The notes under the pieces were generated by a model. The model searched no databases. It was given only the letters and a program-made list of their open reading frames with translations, and was not told the origin of the DNA. 57,979 nucleotides of DNA. Source: Phenylobacterium sp. (GTDB lineage: Bacteria > Pseudomonadota > Alphaproteobacteria > Caulobacterales > Caulobacteraceae). This document shows positions 43,827 to 52,864 of this stretch, piece after piece. Made by a program: the position numbers and the translations under genes. Position 1 is the first letter of the stretch; each line of letters opens with the position of its first letter. The stretch covers positions 1 to 57,979 of the forward strand of contig NZ_JAUYOJ010000102.1 of assembly GCF_030697925.1 (NCBI RefSeq), read 5' to 3'.

Positions 43827-45143
43827 CTAGCGCGAAAAGGGCGTCACGCCCGTGGCGATTACCGAGGCGAGCAGGACCAGGCTCAGCGCCGCCGCCCAGG
43901 GTAGGGTGAACCTCTGGTGCTGGGCGAGTTCGACCCGCACCAGCCCCACCAGCAGATAGGTCGAAGGCACCAGGGGCGAGAGCAGGTGCACGGCCTGGCT
44001 GGTGAGCGCCGCCCGCGCCATCTCCTCGGGGGCGATCCCGTAGGCGCCGGCCGCCTGGCTGAGGATCGGCAGGATGCCGAAGAAGAAGGCGTCGTTGGAG
44101 ATGAAGAAGGTGAAGGGCATCGAGATCAGGGCGGTGATCGGCGCCATGTGGGGACCGAGGCCGGGCGGGATGGCGCCCACCACGCTGGCGGCCATGGCCT
44201 GCGTCATGCCCGTGCCGTTCAGGACGCCGGTGAAGATGCCCGCGGCGAAGATCAGCACGATCACCGGCAGGATGTTCGGCGCGTGGGCGGCGATCCGCGC
44301 CTTCTGCGCCTCCAGCGACGGATAGTTCAGCAGCAGGGCGAGCGCGCTGGCGATCATGAACAGCACCGGCAGGGGCAGCAGACCGGCCACCAGGGCGGCG
44401 AGCAGGCCGAGCGTCAGGGCGGCGTTCAGCCAGATCAGCCGCGGCCGCTCGGTCATGTCGTTGGCGCGGACCAGGTCCTCGGCCAGCTCCGCGTCGCCCG
44501 GGGCATGGATCCGTCCGTCGGCGGAGAGATGCTGCAGCCGCCGGCGCTCACCGCGGCCCAGCACCCAGGCCACGAACAGGACGAAGGCCGCGCCGACCAG
44601 CATGGCCGGGATCATCGGGACGAAGATGGCGGCGGGCTCCAGGCCCAGGGCGCTGGCCGCCCGCGCGGTCGGTCCGCCCCAGGGGGTGATGTTGGTCACT
44701 CCGCAGGCCAGCATCAGCAGGCACGCCAGGACCAGCGGATTGAGCCCCATCCGCCGGTAGAGCGGGATCATCGCCGAGCAGCAGATCAGATAGGTGGTCG
44801 AGCCGTCGCCATCCATGGAGACCAGCAGGGCAAGGACGGCCGAGCCGACCACGATCCGCACGGGGTCACCGTGCACCACGCGCACGATCAGCCGCACCAG
44901 GGGATCGAATAGGCCCGCATCGGTCATCAGGCCGAAATAGAGGATGGCGAAGGCCAGCATGACCCCGGTGGGCGCCAGGCTCCTGACTCCCTCCAGCATC
45001 ATCGGCCCCAATTCGGTCCCGAACCCCGCCATCAGGCCGAAGGCCACGGGGGTGACGATCAGGGCCACCAGGGCCGAGACCCGGCCGGTCATGATCAGGG
45101 TCATGAAGCTCGCCACCATGGCGAAGGCGAGCAGGGTCAGCAT
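43827..45143 (-). CDS. CitMHS-family citrate/metal-citrate transporter
   Basis: A 438-residue inner-membrane protein with about 11-12 hydrophobic segments. The family signatures are present: FGLMTDAGLFDPLVRLIVRV, SMDGDGSTTYLI, CGVTNITPWGGPTARAASAL. The CitMHS family exchanges protons for citrate bound to divalent metals. A small soluble loop of about 40 residues lies in the middle (RRRLQHLSADG). Encoded just after an HWE kinase gene (8-base gap), which may sense or control it. Confidence 0.9.
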   Translation of the reverse strand: MLTLLAFAMVASFMTLIMTGRVSALVALIVTPVAFGLMAGFGTELGPMMLEGVRSLAPTGVMLAFAILYFGLMTDAGLFDPLVRLIVRVVHGDPVRIVVGSAVLALLVSMDGDGSTTYLICCSAMIPLYRRMGLNPLVLACLLMLACGVTNITPWGGPTARAASALGLEPAAIFVPMIPAMLVGAAFVLFVAWVLGRGERRRLQHLSADGRIHAPGDAELAEDLVRANDMTERPRLIWLNAALTLGLLAALVAGLLPLPVLFMIASALALLLNYPSLEAQKARIAAHAPNILPVIVLIFAAGIFTGVLNGTGMTQAMAASVVGAIPPGLGPHMAPITALISMPFTFFISNDAFFFGILPILSQAAGAYGIAPEEMARAALTSQAVHLLSPLVPSTYLLVGLVRVELAQHQRFTLPWAAALSLVLLASVIATGVTPFSR

Positions 45144-45150
45144 CGCGGGA

Positions 45151-46545
45151 TCATCCGGCGACGGTGGGGAATTCCAGCAGGGCCTGGAAGCCGTCGGGCT
45201 CGAAGCGCGGCTCCACCTTGCCGCCCTGGTTGCGCAGGGCCGCCTGCATCAGCCGCGTGCCGAAGCCGGGCTTGCTGGAGGCCCGCGGCGCGGGGCCGCC
45301 GATCTCGCGCCATTCGATCCGCGCCAGGCCGGGGTCCAGGGCCGTCCGGCGAACGCTCACGCGGCCGGCCTCGACGCTCAATGCGCCGTACTTGACCGCG
45401 TTGGTGGCCATCTCATGGACCAGCAGGGCCGCGCCGGCCCCAACGTCGGCGCTGAGCACCACCGCGTCCAGGTCGGGGTCGAGGTCGAAGCGCGCCAGGC
45501 CGAACGGGGTCAGGACCTTGCGCAACACGTCGGCGAAACGCAGCGGCCCGCCGCCACCCTCGGTGATCAGGTCCTGGGATTGGGCCATGGCCGACAACCG
45601 GGCGGTCAGCAGATCGGCATACTGCTGAACCGAGGTCGCGTTGCGGGCCGTCTGGCTGGCGATGGCCATGACGATGGCCAGGCCATTCTTCGCCCGGTGC
45701 GCCATCTCCCGCGTCAGCAGGGCCTGGCGTTCCTCGGCGGCGCGGCGTTCAGTGACATCCAGAGACGTGCCGACCACCAGGGGCGAGCCGTCGGGCCGGA
45801 TCGCCAGCCGGGCGTGGGCCAGGATCCAGCGGATGCGGCCGTCCGGGGCGACCGCTCGAAATTCCATGGAAAAATCGCCGCCCTCCGGCCGGTCGCGCGC
45901 CTCGCGATAGGCCTGGCGGATGTGTTCACGGTCGTCGGGATGCACGGCCTCCATGTAGCGCGTAATATCCACGGGCGCGTCCGGCGGCAGGCCGAACAAG
46001 GCCCGGTTGCGCTCCGACCAGATCAGCCGATCGCCCGCCGGCTCCCACCGCCAGAAGCCCAGGCCGGTGGCTTCGACGGCCAGGGCCAGGTGACTGCGCT
46101 GCTCCTCCAGCTCCAACTCCGCGCGCTTGCGTTCGGTGATGTCAATCTGGATGCCGTCCCAGAGGATCGAACCATCCGGCCACGGAACGGCGCGGCGGGT
46201 CGCGGCGATGCGGTTCCAGCGAATCTCGCCGTTGGGCAGCTTGAAGGTCAGCTCGACGTCGAACGTGCCGCCCCGGGCCGAGGCCTGGGTTTCCGCCTGG
46301 GTCATGCGCTCGCGGGACTCCGGCATGATCAGCCGATAAAGCGCGTTGGGATCGGCCAGGGCCTCGGCGGCGCTCACCCCGTTCAGGGCCTGGCAGCTCT
46401 CGGACACGAAGATGAAGCGTCGCGGGACGCCGCCAGGCGCCACCAGCATCTGGAACGCCATGCCGAGCGCCATGGTGTCGGCGAGCGCGCGGAACGGTGG
46501 ATCGGCCATCAGGGGCGACGTATCGGCCTTGCCCAACGCTGACAT
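45151..46545 (-). CDS. HWE-type histidine kinase with PAS domains
   Basis: A 464-residue cytosolic sensor kinase without membrane segments. Two PAS/PAC domains (about 17-140 and 150-270, ending DGIQIDITERK and GTSLDVTERR) precede an HWE kinase: phospho-acceptor His in EMAHRAKNGLAI (about residue 280), HEMATNAVKYGAL in the N-box, and the WRE of IEWREIGGP that names the family. Partner response regulator is not adjacent. Upstream of the CitMHS gene, likely one transcript; could report citrate or redox state. Confidence 0.9.
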   Translation of the reverse strand: MSALGKADTSPLMADPPFRALADTMALGMAFQMLVAPGGVPRRFIFVSESCQALNGVSAAEALADPNALYRLIMPESRERMTQAETQASARGGTFDVELTFKLPNGEIRWNRIAATRRAVPWPDGSILWDGIQIDITERKRAELELEEQRSHLALAVEATGLGFWRWEPAGDRLIWSERNRALFGLPPDAPVDITRYMEAVHPDDREHIRQAYREARDRPEGGDFSMEFRAVAPDGRIRWILAHARLAIRPDGSPLVVGTSLDVTERRAAEERQALLTREMAHRAKNGLAIVMAIASQTARNATSVQQYADLLTARLSAMAQSQDLITEGGGGPLRFADVLRKVLTPFGLARFDLDPDLDAVVLSADVGAGAALLVHEMATNAVKYGALSVEAGRVSVRRTALDPGLARIEWREIGGPAPRASSKPGFGTRLMQAALRNQGGKVEPRFEPDGFQALLEFPTVAG

Positions 46546-46625
46546 ACCCCCGTCGCCGGATCCTGGCCCGATCTTAGGCGCTGCGAACGCCGACGTAACA
46601 CGAAATATGATCAGCGATTACGCGG

Positions 46626-47396
46626 CTACCGCGAGCCGGCCGCCACCATGATCTTGTCGGACGAGGGGCGGCCGGCGAGTCCGTCGGCGGCCGAGACGGT
46701 GATACGCATCTCATTGCCGTGCAGCACGGCCGACGGCTTGCGGCCCTCCACCAGCTTCACCTTCTTCAGGCGGGCCAGCAGGCCCTTGCCGTCCGGGCGG
46801 CGCGATATGCGGACCACGGCCTCGGCCGCAACCATGGCCGCGTCGGCCACCACCGCCGAGGAGGCCGGCGTGGCGTCGGCCTCGAAGGGGATCAGGCGCC
46901 GCGCCGCGCGGGTGGCCTTGAAGCTGGCCTGGGCCAGGCGCTCCAGCAGGGCCTGCGGCCCCATCGCCGGCAGGCGCAGGGTCGTCCCGCCGCCCGACAG
47001 CGCCGCGGGAGAGCCGCCGGGCCGCTCCGGGGTGAAGACGGTGAGGCCACCCAAGCGGGTGGCCCGCAGCATCGGCTCACCCAGGTCGTTCTTGTAGATC
47101 ACATCGCCGCGCGGGGCGGGCTGCGGGTGCAGGGCCCAGACCTCGGGACTATCGTCGAACTTCAGGAAGGCGCGGGGCTGGCTGCGGTCCAGGACGAAGC
47201 CGTCGCCGTCCTGGCTGACATATCGCGCCACAGGAGGACTGACGCTGCGTCCGGGAGACGGCCGATCACCGAACAGGCCCTGGCGCAGAACCTCGGGTCC
47301 GGCCAAGGCGGGCGAGGCGCACGCAAGGCTTCCCGCCGCGGCGAGCGCCGCGACGACGAAGGGCAGGTACGCATGCGCCGGTCTATCGCTCGCCAT
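46626..47396 (-). CDS. Secreted DUF4908-like protein
   Basis: A 256-residue exported protein with a signal peptide (YLPFVVAALAAAGSLACASPALAG). The core VARYVSQDGDGFVLDRSQP, SPEVWALHPQPAPRGDVIYK and RATRLGGLTVFTPE resembles a protein family confined to Caulobacterales (DUF4908, from memory). The rest is less conserved. ATG at 47396 or a GTG one codon earlier. Function unknown. Confidence 0.65.
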   Translation of the reverse strand: MASDRPAHAYLPFVVAALAAAGSLACASPALAGPEVLRQGLFGDRPSPGRSVSPPVARYVSQDGDGFVLDRSQPRAFLKFDDSPEVWALHPQPAPRGDVIYKNDLGEPMLRATRLGGLTVFTPERPGGSPAALSGGGTTLRLPAMGPQALLERLAQASFKATRAARRLIPFEADATPASSAVVADAAMVAAEAVVRISRRPDGKGLLARLKKVKLVEGRKPSAVLHGNEMRITVSAADGLAGRPSSDKIMVAAGSR

Positions 47397-47452
47397 CACG
47401 GGAAGCAGATGCTCCGCGACTGCGGCTCTTTTTGGACTAGAACCGCCAAGCT

Positions 47453-48178
47453 TTAGCCCGCCATGTACTGGCCGCCGTTGAGCGAGAGGGTCGAACCCGT
47501 CACATAACCGGCGTGCTCACCGGCCAGGAAGGCCACCATGTCGGCGATTTCCTCGCCCTTGCCCAAGCGTCCCACCGGGATCTGGGCGATGATGCTGGCC
47601 AGCACGTTCTCAGGCACCGCCTGCACCATCTCGGTGTCGATATAGCCGGGAGCGATGCAGTTCACGGTGACGCCCTTGCGGGCGTTCTCCAGGGCGAGCG
47701 CCTTGGTGAAGCCGATCACCCCGGCCTTGGCGGCCGAATAGTTGGTCTGGCCCATCTGGCCCTTCTGGCCGTTGTTCGACGAGATGTTGATGATCCGGCC
47801 CCAGGAGCGCTCGCGCATCCCCTCGATCACCTGGCGGGTCATGTTGAAGACCGAGTCCATGTTGACTCGGACAACGTCCGACCACTGTTCCGGCGACATC
47901 TTGTGAAACACCCCGTCGCGCGTGATGCCGGCGTTGTTAACTAGGATGTCGATGGGTCCGAGCTCGGCGGTGACGTCGTCGACCGCGCGTTTGCAGTCGT
48001 CGAACACCCCGACATTGCCCTTGACGACCATGACGCCAAGTTCCTTGGCGCAGGCGACGGCCGCCTCCTCATTGCCGGAATAGCCGGCGGCGACCTGCAT
48101 GCCGTCGGCCTTGAGCCGTTCGCAGATCGCCCTGCCGATGCCGCGTGTCCCGCCCGTGACGAACGCCACTCTGGCCAT
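47453..48178 (-). CDS. phaB: Acetoacetyl-CoA reductase PhaB
   Basis: A 241-residue short-chain dehydrogenase reducing acetoacetyl-CoA to (R)-3-hydroxybutyryl-CoA for polyhydroxyalkanoate synthesis. NADPH-binding TGGTRGIG near residue 8, NNAGITRDG, and the PhaB-specific NISSNNGQKGQMGQTNYSAAK carrying the catalytic Ser134, Tyr147 and Lys151. Sits downstream of phaA, likely in one transcript, and the regulator gene phaR is nearby. Confidence 0.94.
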   Translation of the reverse strand: MARVAFVTGGTRGIGRAICERLKADGMQVAAGYSGNEEAAVACAKELGVMVVKGNVGVFDDCKRAVDDVTAELGPIDILVNNAGITRDGVFHKMSPEQWSDVVRVNMDSVFNMTRQVIEGMRERSWGRIINISSNNGQKGQMGQTNYSAAKAGVIGFTKALALENARKGVTVNCIAPGYIDTEMVQAVPENVLASIIAQIPVGRLGKGEEIADMVAFLAGEHAGYVTGSTLSLNGGQYMAG

Positions 48179-48227
48179 AGTCGCCTCCCGCTTTCAAAAA
48201 TCGGCGTCGGTTGATCCGGCGCTCAGG

Positions 48228-49403
48228 TCAAACCGCTTCGACGCACATGGCCACGCCCATGCCCCCGCCGACACACAACGTCGCCAGGCCCTTCTTGGCT
48301 CCCGAACGCTTCATCTCGTGGACCAGCGTGGTCAGGATCCGCGCGCCCGACGCGCCGATGGGATGGCCGATGGCGATGGCGCCGCCGTTCACGTTCACCT
48401 TCGCGGGGTCGAGGCCCAGGTCGCGCACCACGCAGATCGACTGGGCGGCGAAGGCCTCGTTGGACTCGATGAGGTCCAGGTCGCCGATCGCCCAGCCCGC
48501 CTTTTCCAGCGCCTTGCGACTGGCGGGAATGGGACCGGTGCCCATGATCTCGGGGTCCACCCCGGCCGAGGCCCAGGAGGCGATGCGGGCCAGCGGCTTC
48601 AGGCCGCGCTTCTTGGCCTCGTCGGCGCTCATCAGCACCAGGGCCGCGGCCCCGTCATTGAGGCCCGAGGCGTTGGCCGCGGTGACCGAACCTTCCTTGT
48701 TGAAGGCCGGGCGCAGGCCCGAGACGCTCTCCAGGGTCGCCCCGTGGCGGATGTATTCGTCCTGGTCGACCACCGTGTCGCCCTTGCGGCCCTTGATGGT
48801 GACCGGCGCGATCTCGCCGGTGAACTTGCCGGCCTTCTGGGCGGCCTCGGCCTTGTTCTGGCTGGCGACGGCGAACTGGTCCTGGTCCTCGCGGGTGATC
48901 TGCCAGCGGGCGGCGATGTTCTCGGCGGTCTGGCCCATGTGGTAGCCGTGGAAGGCGTCGATCAGGCCATCCTTGGTCATGGTGTCGGTGAACGAGATGT
49001 CGCCCATCTTGGTCCCGCTGCGCAGGTGGGCGGCGTGCGGCGCCTGGCTCATGCTTTCCTGGCCGCCGGCGATGACGATATCCACCGAGCCGTCGGCGAT
49101 CTGCTGGGCGCCGAGAGCCACGGCCCGCAGGCCCGAGCCGCACAGCTGATTCAGGCTCCAGGCCGGGCTCTCCACCGGGATGCCCGCATTGACCGCGGCC
49201 TGACGGGCGGGGCCCTGCCCCATGCCGGCCTGCAGCACCTGGCCCATGATGACCTCGTCCACATCGGCCGCCGCGACGCCGGCGCGCTCCAGGGCGGCAA
49301 GGATGGCGACCTTGCCCAGTTCATGGGCGGGCAGGCTGGAAAGCGCCCCATTGAACGATCCGACCGGCGTGCGGGCGGCCGAGACGATGACGACGTCGGT
49401 CAT
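48228..49403 (-). CDS. phaA: Acetyl-CoA acetyltransferase PhaA
   Basis: A 391-residue biosynthetic thiolase joining two acetyl-CoA. Active-site Cys88 in [14 protein letters not shown], the [11 protein letters not shown] block, His in [14 protein letters not shown] and the second Cys in [11 protein letters not shown] at 49403 has AGAAGGAG upstream; the frame is open a further 72 codons without support. Precedes phaB with a 49-base gap. First step of PHB synthesis; degradative use is possible. Confidence 0.94.
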   Translation of the reverse strand: MTDVVIVSAARTPVGSFNGALSSLPAHELGKVAILAALERAGVAAADVDEVIMGQVLQAGMGQGPARQAAVNAGIPVESPAWSLNQLCGSGLRAVALGAQQIADGSVDIVIAGGQESMSQAPHAAHLRSGTKMGDISFTDTMTKDGLIDAFHGYHMGQTAENIAARWQITREDQDQFAVASQNKAEAAQKAGKFTGEIAPVTIKGRKGDTVVDQDEYIRHGATLESVSGLRPAFNKEGSVTAANASGLNDGAAALVLMSADEAKKRGLKPLARIASWASAGVDPEIMGTGPIPASRKALEKAGWAIGDLDLIESNEAFAAQSICVVRDLGLDPAKVNVNGGAIAIGHPIGASGARILTTLVHEMKRSGAKKGLATLCVGGGMGVAMCVEAV

Positions 49404-49582
49404 GGCGAGGCTCCTTCTGGGATAAGCAGTTCTATCTATCGATAAACGCCGGATGATGGGCAAGGGGGTGAAATCGCTCGCCTGATTGGAGCGCCCGCTT
49501 TCCCAACGCCCTCGCATCCGCGATACTGCGGTGCAAGAGTGCGGCGCACCTCGTGGGGAGGAGGCCCGGCAAAGGGTTTGAT

Positions 49583-50188
49583 ATGGTCGACACCCAACAT
49601 GGGAAGGCCGACGACACACGTGTCGTCATCAAGAAATATGCGAACCGGCGGCTCTACAACACCGCCTCTTCCTCGTACGTCACGCTGGACCACCTCTCGG
49701 AGATGGTGAAGCAGGGCGTCGATTTCGTGGTCTATGACGCCAAGACCGGCGAGGAGATCACGCGGACCGTCCTGACCCAGATCATCTTCGAGGAAGAGGG
49801 GCGCGACGGGCAGAACCTGTTACCTATCCAGTTCCTGCGCCAGCTGATCGGGTTCTACGGCAACTCCATGCAGGCCTTCCTTCCCAGCTATCTGGAGCTG
49901 TCGCTCGCCACCTTCGCCGAACAGCAGGAGCGCCTGCGCACCCAGTTCTCGGCCCTGCCGATCGGAACCGGCATGGGGGCCTATGACGAGACCATCCGCC
50001 AGAACCTGGCCATGTTCGACCGGGCGATGAAGATGTTCTCGCCGTTCTCCTACGCCGCCCGCGGCGACGAGGCGGCGCCCGCGGCCAAGCCGGACGCCCC
50101 GCCCGCGGCGGCCGACGAAACGCTGAACGTGCTGAAAAAACAGATGGAAGAGATGCAGGCCCAGATCGAGAAGCTCGCCAAACGCTAG
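49583..50188 (+). CDS. phaR: Polyhydroxyalkanoate synthesis repressor PhaR
   Basis: A 201-residue DNA-binding regulator. The N-terminal PHB/PHA accumulation domain has [20 protein letters not shown] and [20 protein letters not shown], followed by the family-specific [20 protein letters not shown] helical middle and a C-terminal coiled coil ([18 protein letters not shown]) mediate binding to polymer or oligomerisation. PhaR represses phasin genes until it binds granules. ATG follows AAAGGG. Divergent from phaAB. Confidence 0.94.
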   Translation: MVDTQHGKADDTRVVIKKYANRRLYNTASSSYVTLDHLSEMVKQGVDFVVYDAKTGEEITRTVLTQIIFEEEGRDGQNLLPIQFLRQLIGFYGNSMQAFLPSYLELSLATFAEQQERLRTQFSALPIGTGMGAYDETIRQNLAMFDRAMKMFSPFSYAARGDEAAPAAKPDAPPAAADETLNVLKKQMEEMQAQIEKLAKR

Positions 50189-50220
50189 CTTAACCCGTGG
50201 GCCCTAGACTTCAGGCCGTC

Positions 50221-50550
50221 ATGAGCTCGCCCATCGATCCCATCCGCCGATCCAACCTGGTGCGCCGCGCTCAGCGACCGCACACGTCCGACCGCGAGGA
50301 CACCCCGGACGTCGAGGACCGCAGCGTGCCGGCGATCTACGATCCGGCCCCGACCCCGCCGCCCGGCGGCTCCGCCGAGGGCGCCGCGGCCTTCAACGCC
50401 CAGCTGCTCGGCCAGGACGGCCAGCGGCGCGGCCTGCGCGGCGGCCCCGAGACCCTGGGCGCGGCCCGCAGCGTCTACACAAAGACCGAATGGTCCGGCC
50501 CCGCCGACCGCCGCGCCCGCAAGGGCGGGGTGACCAAGACCGAGATCTGA
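50221..50550 (+). CDS. Small conserved hypothetical protein
   Basis: A 109-residue hydrophilic protein rich in Pro, Arg and Asp in its first half, with a more conserved-looking C-terminus (VYTKTEWSGPADRRARKGG then TKTEI). I know similar C-terminal ends from short alphaproteobacterial hypothetical proteins but cannot name a function. It follows phaR after 32 bases and may share its transcript. Confidence 0.65.
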   Translation: MSSPIDPIRRSNLVRRAQRPHTSDREDTPDVEDRSVPAIYDPAPTPPPGGSAEGAAAFNAQLLGQDGQRRGLRGGPETLGAARSVYTKTEWSGPADRRARKGGVTKTEI

Positions 50551-50712
50551 TAAGATCGCGGCCATGAAGGGATTCGTCGCCGTCTAACGCCGCGCCTGGA
50601 CGCGGACGTCGCAGGCCGAGGTCGCAAGCGAGGCGCCAGGCGTCCGCGCGATGTCGTTTGACTCGCCAATCCCTTCCAAGCGGCCCTCGCGGCCGCCATT
50701 CAGGACATCATC

Positions 50713-51138
50713 ATGAACTTTGTCATCCAGCAGGCCGACCGGCCTGACGACGCCTACATGCCCATCTGGGGCCCGCTGCTCGCCTTCAACCAGAAGACAA
50801 TCGGCGACGCCCAGGGCGTTCCATTCGCGCTCACCATCACCCAACCGGACAGCGCCGAGGTTCTGGGCGGCCTCTGGGGGCTGTCACTCTGGGGTTCGTT
50901 CTATGTCGGCCTCGTGGTCGTACCCGAAAGCGCGCGCGGCCGGGGACAGGGCTCCGAGCTGATGTCCCGAGCGGAGGCCGAGGCGGTCGCCCGCGGTTGC
51001 CGCCAAATGTGGCTGGATACCTACGCCTTCCAGGCGCGGCCATTCTACGAGCGGCTCGGATTCTCGGTGTTCGGACAGATCGACGGCCCGGCGCCGGTGT
51101 TCCCCCGCATCTTCATGCAGAAGACGTTGAACGCCTAA
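50713..51138 (+). CDS. GNAT-family acetyltransferase
   Basis: A 141-residue acetyltransferase. Acetyl-CoA binding is shown by VVVPESARGRGQGSELMSRA (motif A with RGRGQG), and WLDTYAFQARPFYERLGFSVFG is the typical final strand-helix-strand. The N-terminal half (AYMPIWGPLLAFNQKTIG) resembles a group of small-molecule acetyltransferases. Its stop overlaps the convergent HTH gene by 4 bases. Substrate unknown. Confidence 0.88.
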   Translation: MNFVIQQADRPDDAYMPIWGPLLAFNQKTIGDAQGVPFALTITQPDSAEVLGGLWGLSLWGSFYVGLVVVPESARGRGQGSELMSRAEAEAVARGCRQMWLDTYAFQARPFYERLGFSVFGQIDGPAPVFPRIFMQKTLNA

Positions 51139-51449
51139 CGCCCCTTCAGCCGCGCCAATTCCGCCTCCAGGCTCGCGACCCGCCGCTCCAGGGCCGCGAC
51201 CCGCCCGGTCAGGTCCTCCTGGCCGGGCACAGGGGTGGAGACCCCTGCATTGCGCGCCACTTCGGCGGCAGGCACCCCCAGCAGGTCGGCGAAAATGCCC
51301 ACCTCCTCGGCGGAAAGTTCCCGCTGGTCCTTGAAGGCGAGCGCCAACTCGGCCTCGCTCAACCCGGCGGCGGCGGCCATGACCCGCCGCGTCAGACCGC
51401 GTTCGGCCAGTCTTTCCTCGAACCAGGCGGCGTCGAAGAACAGCGCCAT
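51135..51449 (-). CDS. Small HTH-like protein with coiled-coil tail
   Basis: A 104-residue protein. The first two thirds resemble a helix-turn-helix of Cro/Xre type (FEERLAERGLTRRVMAAAAG, SEAELALAFKDQR, VGIFADLLGVPAAEVARNAG); the C-terminus is a leucine heptad coiled coil (GRVAALERRVASLEAELARL). ATG at 51449 has GGGTGGGAC upstream. Likely a small DNA-binding or oligomeric protein; target unknown. Confidence 0.7.
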   Translation of the reverse strand: MALFFDAAWFEERLAERGLTRRVMAAAAGLSEAELALAFKDQRELSAEEVGIFADLLGVPAAEVARNAGVSTPVPGQEDLTGRVAALERRVASLEAELARLKGR

Positions 51450-51516
51450 CAGTCCCACCCGTCCTGGCGCCGGTCTTGCTTAACCACAGGTGAATCCCGC
51501 CTGGACCGGACGTTTC

Positions 51517-51585
51517 ATGATCGCGCTCGCCATCCGCTTCCTCGACGTCGCCGTCATCACCCTGATCTTCTCGGCGCTCACCTAG
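51517..51585 (+). CDS. Possible 22-residue membrane peptide
   Basis: An ATG frame encoding MIALAIRFLDVAVITLIFSA-like sequence, ending in LT: mostly hydrophobic, one Arg and one Asp, long enough for one membrane segment. SD is weak (GGAC about 6 bases before). Its TAG shares the CTAG with the stop of the convergent gene. Coincidence is quite possible. Confidence 0.25.
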   Translation: MIALAIRFLDVAVITLIFSALT

Positions 51586-52010
51586 TCGGGATCGACGCCG
51601 AATCCCACGTCGCGGCGAGCCGTGACGATGGTGACGATGAACCCCGCCAGCACGTCTAGCAGCACCATCAGGGTCAAGAGGAAGAAGGTCGAGGTCGCGA
51701 AGGCCGGGGCCAGCAGGAACTCCACCAGGCAGGCCACGAACAGCAGCATCGACAAGGCGTGGTTGACGATGGCGGTCCGCCGGCTGGTGGTGGATTTCAG
51801 CAGTTCGATGAACAGCACGATCAGGCCCGCGGCGATCAGGATGTCGCCCAGGTTCACCGGCCACTGCGCCGTCGAGGTCATGGCGATGTTGAACAGCGGC
51901 TCGGCCATGCGGATATTGGCCTCCACCGAGGAGAACCCGCCTGCCAGGGTCAGGGCGACCAGGTTGTAAGCGAGCACCGGCAGGGCCAGCAGCGGCAAGG
52001 CGGCGAACAT
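51582..52010 (-). CDS. Small four-helix membrane protein, unknown
   Basis: A 142-residue inner-membrane protein with about four hydrophobic segments: LPLLALPVLAYNLVALTLAG, NLGDILIAAGLIVLFIELL, ALSMLLFVACLVEFLL and STFFLLTLMVLLDVLAGFIV. Between segments 2 and 3 is KSTTSRRTAIVNH. ATG at 52010 follows CGGGGAGGGATC. No family is recognised with certainty. Function unknown. Confidence 0.78.
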   Translation of the reverse strand: MFAALPLLALPVLAYNLVALTLAGGFSSVEANIRMAEPLFNIAMTSTAQWPVNLGDILIAAGLIVLFIELLKSTTSRRTAIVNHALSMLLFVACLVEFLLAPAFATSTFFLLTLMVLLDVLAGFIVTIVTARRDVGFGVDPD

Positions 52011-52080
52011 CGGTGATCCCTCCCCGATTGGGACAGTCCCGAAATTCCGCTGTTTCGGCCCGCGCGGCAAGCTAGCGCCG

Positions 52081-52809
52081 CTATAGCTCCTCGACCGCCC
52101 CCGGCAGGCGGGCGCGGGACTGCAGCCACATGACGCCCAGCAGGTCGGAGAGCGAGGCCCAGAGCCGGCCGAGATTGGTGTATTTCGACACCCCCGTCTG
52201 CCGGTGGCGATGGTTCACCGGCCGAAACTCGACCCGGTAGCCCTCGCGCATCATCAAGGCCGGCAGGTAGCGGTGGATGTGGTCGAAATAGGGAAGCCGC
52301 AGGAAGGCCTCGCGGCGGAAGGCCTTCAGCCCGCAACCGGTGTCGTTGGCGGTGTCCTTGAGCAGCGACTTGCGCACGCCGTTGCCGAACTTCGAGGCCA
52401 GCTTCTTGGCGCGGCTGTCCCGGCGCTTGACCCGCTCGCCGCCCACCAGGACCAGGTCGTCGGGACCGGCCATCAGGGCGTCGACGAGCTGCGGGCCGTC
52501 GGCCGGATCGTTCTGGCCGTCGCCGTCCAGGGTGACGATGACGTCGCCGCGCGCCGCGAGGATCCCGGTGCGGATCGAACGGCTCTGGCCCGAATTGGCC
52601 GTATGGGTCAGCACCCGCAGCTGGGGGATGGACGGCTTCAGCGCCATCAGGGCGGCGCGGGTCGCGTCGCGGCTGCGGTCGTCGACGAAAACGATCTCGA
52701 AGCTGCGGCCAGCGAAGGCCTGGGCGATCTCGCGGGCGAGTTCCGGAGCCGCGCCCTCCTCGTCGAAGACGGGGACGACCACGGAAATGTCGGGCTTGAT
52801 ATCGGCCAT
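52081..52809 (-). CDS. Glycosyltransferase family 2, polyprenyl-phosphate type
   Basis: A 242-residue GT2 enzyme: ISVVVPVFDEEGAAPELARE, VFVDDRSRDAT, the DxD-type VTLDGDGQNDP and a C-terminal QTGVSKYTNLGRLW segment as in dolichol/undecaprenyl-phosphate sugar transferases (ArnC/DPM-like). It has few hydrophobic segments of its own. ATG at 52809 follows GGAGAGAC. It is divergent from an ArnT-like transferase at 52865, and the pair probably makes and uses an undecaprenyl-phosphate sugar to modify lipid A or another surface glycan. Confidence 0.88.
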   Translation of the reverse strand: MADIKPDISVVVPVFDEEGAAPELAREIAQAFAGRSFEIVFVDDRSRDATRAALMALKPSIPQLRVLTHTANSGQSRSIRTGILAARGDVIVTLDGDGQNDPADGPQLVDALMAGPDDLVLVGGERVKRRDSRAKKLASKFGNGVRKSLLKDTANDTGCGLKAFRREAFLRLPYFDHIHRYLPALMMREGYRVEFRPVNHRHRQTGVSKYTNLGRLWASLSDLLGVMWLQSRARLPGAVEEL

Positions 52810-52864
52810 GTCTCTCCATAGCGGAAAAGTCGGCGCGCGAAAGGATCGTGCTATCAACGCGGCC

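Noticed and set aside
49437..49444. TATCGATA palindrome upstream of phaA as a PhaR operator
   Set aside because: Only 8 bp and without resemblance to a known PhaR site that I can recall; too short to claim.
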